From an uncultured Phycisphaeraceae bacterium (GTDB lineage: Bacteria; Planctomycetota; Phycisphaerae; Phycisphaerales; UBA1924), in contig CALCCF010000096.1 in assembly GCA_937899905.1 (NCBI GenBank), positions 1-35,764 on the forward strand: a stretch of 35,764 nt of DNA. The letters run 5' to 3'. A model generated the notes under the pieces. It saw only the letters and a list, made by a program, of their open reading frames with translations, made no database searches and was not told the origin of the DNA. A program made the position numbers and the translations under genes. Positions within the stretch are counted from its first letter, which is position 1. Each line of letters begins with the position of its first letter. This document shows, in pieces, positions 31,141 to 35,764 of the stretch.

Positions 31141-32430
31141 TCACTCGGGCTTTGGGCTCAGGCGGATCCACCGGACCGCAACCGTCCCCGGCACCGCGAA
31201 CTCCATCACGAACCGCCACGCGGTGTAGTCTCGCTCGTCGTAGCCCAGCTTCTGGAACGTTGATCGGAGCACGTCGCGAATCTGCGGGAGGTGCGGTGAG
31301 TACAGGCCGTCGATGCCCCGCCCGGCGTGCTCTATCTTCGCTTGAGAATCCAGCGTATCGAGTGAGTCCTCGGGCGTGTAACCGATGCCCGAGAGCGCGC
31401 CAAGCCCGCCGAGATGGAACGTCATGAATGGCGGTTGGGCTCCGGGGAAGGCGTCTTCGTGCAGCAAGAGATCGCTGATCCAAACCTTCCGGGCGCTGCG
31501 GCTGGCGTAGCGATTGAACACGTAGGGCTTGTCTTCGCTCGCGGCGTAGCGCATGTACGTCTCGGTTGAGCGGTGCGCCATGAACAAATCAACCGAATCG
31601 GTGAGGCTCGGAAGCTCACCCGGCAGTCGGACCAGGACCTGTCTGTCCCGCGGCTCGATGTCGAGCGCGGGAAGCGGCTGGGTCGAGAACTCAGGCAAGA
31701 CGTAATCGCCAAAGTCGTCCGAGTGCTCGTTCTCAAGCGTGCGGAACGAACCAGCCCATCGGGCGGCGCTCTCGTCGCCGGCAAGCGCCGACGCAAACGC
31801 CGTGAGCAACATCGGCGAGCCCGGACGAACGCGCCGAAGCTCCGCCCACCCACTCACGGTGGCCGAGTCGCACGACATCGGATCCGTTGCCGACGGCGTG
31901 ATAATCTCACACGAATAACCAACGCCGATGCGCATGCCGAAGACGTGCATTGCGCCTTGGTAGATCTTCCGTCGCGCTTCGCGATCGGCTGCTTCGGATT
32001 GGGACGTCGCGCCGGCGATCGCGGAGATCAGGCCCGATCGACCCTCGGGCACCAGGCCGATCACCCGCTCGAGCTGGCCGATCGCCCGTTCCAATGCCGC
32101 AGCGCCCGCGTCGGAGAGCCCATGCTTCAACGCGGACCGCAGCAGGATGCGAAGCCCGGCGGGCGCTGGCGACGATGCAAGAGCGGACAACGGGTAGGCT
32201 GTCTCGGCAACCTTGGTCAGCCGCCAGGCGAGCGTCTTGTCGATCTTCAGCCGCTCGGCCACATCCACGGCGCGGGCGGTAGAGAGCCCAACGTCGGCGA
32301 GCACGGCCCGAACGGCCTCGGACAGGTCAGGCCCCGCCGCATGGACCTCGGACCCGAAGAACCCGCCTCCAGCGTCCGTAAACGCCGAGGGCGCGGTGAT
32401 GCCAGACCCCGATGTGGGCGTGTCGGTCAC
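31141..32430 (-). CDS. Protein of unknown function, possible N-terminal helix-turn-helix
   Basis: This 429-aa protein begins at GTG 32430. Residues of about 35-80 (VRAVLADVGLSTARAVDVA then ERLKIDKTLAWRLTKVAE) read like a winged helix-turn-helix. Residues 80-170 are helical. The rest is mixed, with MLLTAFASALAGDESAARW, VDLFMAHRSTETYMRY and MTFHLGGLGALSGIGYTPEDS. There is no signal peptide or membrane segment, so it is probably cytoplasmic. No family or catalytic motif was recognised; a regulator with a large ligand domain is one possibility. The start is supported by TATAGT 5 nt upstream, which would give a leaderless mRNA. It diverges from the HAF-repeat gene. Confidence 0.75.
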   Translation of the reverse strand: MTDTPTSGSGITAPSAFTDAGGGFFGSEVHAAGPDLSEAVRAVLADVGLSTARAVDVAERLKIDKTLAWRLTKVAETAYPLSALASSPAPAGLRILLRSALKHGLSDAGAAALERAIGQLERVIGLVPEGRSGLISAIAGATSQSEAADREARRKIYQGAMHVFGMRIGVGYSCEIITPSATDPMSCDSATVSGWAELRRVRPGSPMLLTAFASALAGDESAARWAGSFRTLENEHSDDFGDYVLPEFSTQPLPALDIEPRDRQVLVRLPGELPSLTDSVDLFMAHRSTETYMRYAASEDKPYVFNRYASRSARKVWISDLLLHEDAFPGAQPPFMTFHLGGLGALSGIGYTPEDSLDTLDSQAKIEHAGRGIDGLYSPHLPQIRDVLRSTFQKLGYDERDYTAWRFVMEFAVPGTVAVRWIRLSPKPE

Positions 32431-32435
32431 GACGG

Positions 32436-32441
32436 ACTATA
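32436..32441 (-). promoter_or_regulatory. -10 element, likely leaderless start of the 32430 gene
   Basis: TATAGT on the minus strand matches the consensus at five of six positions and ends 5 nt before the GTG at 32430. No Shine-Dalgarno is present. Confidence 0.55.
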
Positions 32442-32469
32442 GCCGCGGATCGACGCGGGATTTCCATAA

Positions 32470-32496
32470 CTCAGAAAATCTCTGAGAAATTTTCTG
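32470..32496. promoter_or_regulatory. AT-rich overlapping inverted repeats
   Basis: CAGAAAAT (32472-32479) pairs with ATTTTCTG (32489-32496), and CTCAGA (32470-32475) pairs with TCTGAG (32481-32486). The two pairings share bases and exclude each other. The site is strikingly AT-rich for this DNA and lies between divergent genes, so it may be an operator or regulatory structure. Confidence 0.4.
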
Positions 32497-32608
32497 TGGG
32501 CGTATCCATATCGTCTTCCCAGCCAATACACGGCAGCATGTCCTGACAGACAGCGACCCCATATCTCCCCCATACGACCGACCTGACACGACAGAGAGGA
32601 ATGCCCAA

Positions 32609-33928
32609 ATGACCCGTTCGACTCGAAAGCACGCCGGATTCCTGAGCCTCGCCGCCGGGCTCGCCCTGGCAACCGCGCCGGCAGCCCAGGGCCAGGAGTT
32701 CTTCCCGATTGGCTCCCTCGATGGCTCGACCGGGGCGCGTGGGCAGCTCAACTTCGTCCGGGCCATATCGGCCGACGGCCAGCTCGCTGCCGGCGGCGCG
32801 ATCCTGAGTGGCACGAGCGTCTGCGATTCACAGCAGGGCTACACCTGGTACCGCGGTGATGGCATCCAGCCGTTCGCCGTGATTGGTGAGTGCGTCACCT
32901 CGGTGTTCGACATGTCCGCGGACGGCCAGACGATCGTCGGCTCTGGTTCTCCCACCAACCCGCTCCGCGCATACTTCTGGACCGAGGACTCCGGCTTCAC
33001 CGAGATCCCGCAGATCTTCGAGGATGGTGGCCGGACGTTCTTCGATCCCGACACCACTCGCCTCCGCCTTACCGGCGATGGCAGCGCTGTCTTCGGCACG
33101 GGCTTCTCGATCGAAGCCGGGACCTCGTTCATCGACTCACGCCCCTACCGCTGGACGCCGTCGGGTGGGTACGAGTTCCTCGACATCCCGCCATCCTCGA
33201 CCGTGGCCATCCCAACGGGAACGAACTCTGACGGCTCGGTCACCGTCGGCTTCACGCGACCTGGCGGAGGCGAAGCCCCATTGATCCCCGCGATCTGGAG
33301 CGAGGACGGATCGGTACGAAACATCGACGGGCCGGCCGATACCTCGATCAGCTTCTTCCGCGACGTCACCCCCGACGGCAGCGTCCTGATCGGCGGCGGC
33401 CGATTCACCGATAGCAACGTGCCCCGCAGCTACAGCTGGACCGAAGACGGCGGCTGGCTCGATCTGGGCGACTTCCCCGCGGGTGGCACGGGCGGCTTCC
33501 CGCTTGCGGTGTCCGATGACGGCAGCGTCATCGTCGGGACGTACACCCTCTTTGGCTTCGGCGGCCGCGCATACATCTGGACCGAAGACACCGGGATCAC
33601 AGACCTGAACGACTTTGCTCGCGGGCTGGGCATCGATCTGCTTGGTTGGACGCTGACCGAGGCCACCGCGATCTCGGCGGATGGCCGCACCATCGCCGGT
33701 GTGGGCACGAACCCTGCGGGCGTTGATGACAGCTGGGTTTTGTCGCTCGAGAGCACGAACTGCCCCGCCGACTTCGACGGCGACGGACGCCTGTCGCTGT
33801 TCGACTTCCTGGCGTTCCAGAACGCGTTCGACTCAGGCGACCTTGCCGCCGACTTCGATAGCGACGGCAGATTCAGTTTGTTCGACTTCCTCGCGTTCCA
33901 GAACGCCTTCGACGCGGGCTGCGATTGA
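32609..33928 (+). CDS. Secreted HAF-repeat protein with GC-type dockerin-like doublet
   Basis: This 439-aa protein starts at ATG 32609 behind AGAGAGGA. The signal peptide is FLSLAAGLALATAPAAQGQ. Residues 30-375 hold HAF-type extracellular repeats, with the recurring pattern SADGxxxVGxxxxxxxxxAYxWT, such as MSADGQTIVGSG, RAYFWTEDSGF, VSDDGSVIVGTY, RAYIWTEDTGI and ISADGRTIAGVG. The last 55 residues are the doublet, from CPADFDGDGR to FDAGCD, without the extra Cys pair. HAF repeats form beta-propeller-like surface domains; the ligand is unknown. The gene converges on the DUF6065-like gene, with 8 nt between the stops. Confidence 0.87.
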   Translation: MTRSTRKHAGFLSLAAGLALATAPAAQGQEFFPIGSLDGSTGARGQLNFVRAISADGQLAAGGAILSGTSVCDSQQGYTWYRGDGIQPFAVIGECVTSVFDMSADGQTIVGSGSPTNPLRAYFWTEDSGFTEIPQIFEDGGRTFFDPDTTRLRLTGDGSAVFGTGFSIEAGTSFIDSRPYRWTPSGGYEFLDIPPSSTVAIPTGTNSDGSVTVGFTRPGGGEAPLIPAIWSEDGSVRNIDGPADTSISFFRDVTPDGSVLIGGGRFTDSNVPRSYSWTEDGGWLDLGDFPAGGTGGFPLAVSDDGSVIVGTYTLFGFGGRAYIWTEDTGITDLNDFARGLGIDLLGWTLTEATAISADGRTIAGVGTNPAGVDDSWVLSLESTNCPADFDGDGRLSLFDFLAFQNAFDSGDLAADFDSDGRFSLFDFLAFQNAFDAGCD

Positions 33929-33936
33929 GCGAAGTC

Positions 33937-34695
33937 TCAGCCCGAGCCGAATCCCTCGAGCTTCAAGCGCGTGCGATGATGGCCGGGGGCAACGGTGCCC
34001 CCGGCCGTCTGTCCTTTGAGGTAATCCTTCTGCCACGAGTCTTCGCCGCCCTGGTGGCGCGTGATGGCCTGTTGGCGCGAGTCGGCCCAGGCCTTGTACG
34101 CCTGAGCAGCGGGCTTGTCGGCATGGATCGGCGTGGTCTGTGGCTCGATCCATTCGAGTAACGCCAGTGGATAGGGCTGCAGCATGCAGATCGGCTCGCC
34201 CGCGCGGAACCAGACGTCGACCCCGCGCTTCATGATCTTCCAGTTCATCGTGAACGTGCTTGGAGACCAATCGGTCTCGACAAAGCCATCGAGCGGCACG
34301 GCGTAGTCCTTGGGCTCGTTGGTTGGCCCGCGCACCATAAGACCGATCTTCGGCGGCGTGCGAAACAACCACGGCAAGCGGAACGTGACGATGCCGCTCC
34401 CGAAATGGCTCACGATGAACTGGGCGAGGTGTGGCGGGCCCTCGTGCGCCTTGATGGTCAGCGCGTCGGGGCCGTCCTTGCCCGTCCATTTCATCGACAC
34501 CGTGCCCGGGCAGCGGATCACCCAGCCGGCCTGGTTCGCGATCGCCAGCGGCAGACAGCGGTACGCGCCCTTGCCGGGCGTCTTGTCCATCCAATCGCGC
34601 TTTGGCGCTCCCGGCTCGATGATCCAGCCGGTGGTATCGCTGACGACGTAGGCCGTTAGCGGGCACGGGCCATCGATGGTGATCGTCTCGGGCAT
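33937..34695 (-). CDS. DUF6065-like protein
   Basis: This 252-aa protein starts at ATG 34695, behind AAGGAGG. It contains [20 protein letters not shown], then [15 protein letters not shown], and later [20 protein letters not shown] and [12 protein letters not shown]. From memory this pattern fits the DUF6065 family, seen in bacteria beside oxygenases and natural-product genes; the assignment could not be checked. There is no signal peptide, membrane segment or known catalytic motif. A TATGCT element at 34722-34727 lies about 26 nt before the ATG and could be its -10 box. It diverges from recA. Confidence 0.75.
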   Translation of the reverse strand: MPETITIDGPCPLTAYVVSDTTGWIIEPGAPKRDWMDKTPGKGAYRCLPLAIANQAGWVIRCPGTVSMKWTGKDGPDALTIKAHEGPPHLAQFIVSHFGSGIVTFRLPWLFRTPPKIGLMVRGPTNEPKDYAVPLDGFVETDWSPSTFTMNWKIMKRGVDVWFRAGEPICMLQPYPLALLEWIEPQTTPIHADKPAAQAYKAWADSRQQAITRHQGGEDSWQKDYLKGQTAGGTVAPGHHRTRLKLEGFGSG

Positions 34696-34782
34696 GGGCG
34701 TTCCTCCTTGGCTCTCACGGCAGCATAGAGCCCGCTCCATCGTGTACTTATCGAAACTTCATACAGATCGGATCCCAAACAC

Positions 34783-34811
34783 TTGACGGCCTGTTCGGGC
34801 TCTGGTACACT
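34783..34811 (+). promoter_or_regulatory. recA promoter
   Basis: TTGACG (34783-34788) and TACACT (34806-34811) are separated by exactly 17 nt, a good sigma70-type promoter. Transcription should start near 34818, giving a leader of about 165 nt before the recA ATG. Confidence 0.7.
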
Positions 34812-34814
34812 CGG

Positions 34815-34919
34815 CCAGCCGGGCACGCGACCAGCGCCGCCCCCGGCCCCTGGGCTCGATTCGGTCACGGTGGACCACGCCCAGGCCACGCGCGCTGCAG
34901 CGGTGTGACGCCCGGCTGG
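34815..34919 (+). other. Possible structured leader RNA of recA
   Basis: CCAGCCGGGC (34815-34824) is perfectly complementary to GCCCGGCTGG (34910-34919), which would close an 85-nt GC-rich loop at the 5' end of the recA transcript. The start codon and its Shine-Dalgarno (TTGGAGG) lie 3' of the structure. A function is not shown. Confidence 0.3.
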
Positions 34920-34982
34920 GGAACCCGAAACAGGGTCAGCCCCCGCAGGCCACGGCACGCCGAAGACAATTGGAGGTGCCCC

Positions 34983-35764
34983 ATGGCACGCACGAAGGCT
35001 CCCGCCGGTTCCGCTCCCGCGTCGCGCTCGAAGACCGATGGCGCGGTTGAGGTCGTCGCCCCCGAGAAGGACAACTCGAAGGGTGATCCCAAGAGCGAGG
35101 CGAAGACCCAAGCCCCCACCGCTCCCGCGAAGACCGAGACGAATCCTGAGAAGGCCAAGGCATTGAACCTGGCTGTTGGGCAGATCGAACGCAACTTCGG
35201 CAAGGGCGCGATCATGCGCCTGGACGAAAACGCCGCGATGAACATCCCGGGCATCAGCACCGGCGCGCTGTCGCTGGATCTGGCGCTCGGCGGACGCGGC
35301 ATCCCACGCGGCCGCAGCGTCGAGGTGTTCGGCCCCGAGTCCAGCGGTAAGACGACGCTCGCGCTCACGGTCGCCGCCCACGCGCAAAAGGACGGCGGCG
35401 TCGCGGCGTTTATCGACGCCGAGCACGCGCTCGACCCGTCCTGGGCCCGTCGCCTGGGCGTGAACATCGACGACCTGCTGGTCAGCCAGCCCGACACGGG
35501 TGAGCAGGCCCTGGAGATCTGCGAGTTGCTGGTGCGCTCGAACGCCGTGGACATCATCGTGGTCGACTCGGTCGCGGCCTTGATTCCCCGTGCCGAGATC
35601 GAGGGCGAGATGGGCGACAGCCATGTCGGTTTGCAGGCCCGTCTCATGAGCCAAGCGATGCGTAAGCTCACGGGCATCATCGCCCGCAGTAACTGCACGG
35701 TGATCTTCATCAACCAGATCCGCGAGAAGATCGGCGTCATGTTCGGCAGCCCCGAGACCACGCC
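34983..35764 (+). CDS. recA: Recombinase RecA with basic N-terminal extension (3' end outside window)
   Basis: 260 codons are present and the frame runs off the right edge. The RecA core starts near residue 58 ([20 protein letters not shown]). The Walker A motif is GPESSGKTT, and [38 protein letters not shown] and [14 protein letters not shown] follow. RecA forms filaments on single-stranded DNA and drives strand exchange and SOS induction. The ATG at 34983 has a strong Shine-Dalgarno (TTGGAGG). About 50 residues of Lys/Ala/Pro/Thr-rich, probably disordered sequence precede the core and are absent from E. coli RecA. Confidence 0.97.
   Translation, partial: MARTKAPAGSAPASRSKTDGAVEVVAPEKDNSKGDPKSEAKTQAPTAPAKTETNPEKAKALNLAVGQIERNFGKGAIMRLDENAAMNIPGISTGALSLDLALGGRGIPRGRSVEVFGPESSGKTTLALTVAAHAQKDGGVAAFIDAEHALDPSWARRLGVNIDDLLVSQPDTGEQALEICELLVRSNAVDIIVVDSVAALIPRAEIEGEMGDSHVGLQARLMSQAMRKLTGIIARSNCTVIFINQIREKIGVMFGSPETT

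Noticed and set aside
34748-34811. LexA-type SOS box before recA
   Set aside because: TGTA-N15-TACA and GTTC-N8-GTAC pairs are present but none matches a known LexA operator well; the lineage's box is not known to me.
1-35764. RNA genes, mobile elements, prophage, defence islands
   Set aside because: No tRNA-like cloverleaf, rRNA segment, transposase, integrase, terminal inverted repeat or defence gene was recognised by eye; a covariance-model scan would be decisive.

Overview
The window looks like chromosomal DNA from a GC-rich planctomycete of the Phycisphaerae/Phycisphaerales type. This placement is an inference. It rests on five secreted proteins that carry a 54-residue, Cys-bracketed, doubled EF-hand/dockerin-like module ending in Gly-Cys, on a lysine-repeat histone H1-like protein, and on RecA and DEAD-box proteins with basic N-terminal tails. 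No tRNA, rRNA, CRISPR array, insertion sequence or prophage was recognised.

Layout from left to right. 1-2131 (minus) holds a fatty-acyl-CoA ligase followed by a transaldolase/Fsa-type aldolase that runs off the left edge. 2204-2986 (plus) is a SPOR-domain lipoprotein. It converges, across a strong hairpin, on a 1,023-aa secreted alpha/beta hydrolase (3044-6115, minus) that carries the dockerin-like module at its N-terminus. A glutamate/cysteine-sulfinate-type PLP decarboxylase (minus) and an AbgT transporter-hutG-hutI operon (plus, to 11749) diverge from a 45-bp intergenic region. 11774-16446 (minus) holds a secreted helical protein, an ABC-F ATPase with a His-rich insert, and a zinc-ribbon membrane protein. 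A 390-bp non-coding stretch with tandem palindromes and a perfect hairpin follows. 16837-20343 holds two divergent secreted proteins with calcium-binding-type tails. 20425-22584 holds a possible small ORF, a fibronectin-like protein and DNA polymerase IV. 22581-25592 is an envelope region: a WaaP-like kinase with a DUF2256/DUF3253 partner, diverging from a GT2 glycosyltransferase and a methyltransferase. 25667-27425 encodes the histone-like protein and a DEAD-box helicase, and 27447-27833 a STAS protein. 28094-31021 is a tandem pair of paralogous secreted repeat proteins, each with the doublet. 31141-32430 is an unknown protein. 32609-33928 is a HAF-repeat protein with the doublet. 33937-34695 is a DUF6065-like protein. 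recA starts at 34983 and runs off the right edge.

The two main themes are as follows. First, there is a family of exported proteins sharing a fixed-geometry module: Cys at position 1 and Cys at position 54 in all five copies, with a second Cys pair appearing together in two of them. The module is likely a sorting, anchoring or Ca-binding device whose partner is not in the window. Second, two modes of translation initiation appear side by side. Many genes have strong Shine-Dalgarno sites, while at least seven have none and instead have a -10-like hexamer 5-8 nt before the start codon, as expected for leaderless mRNAs.
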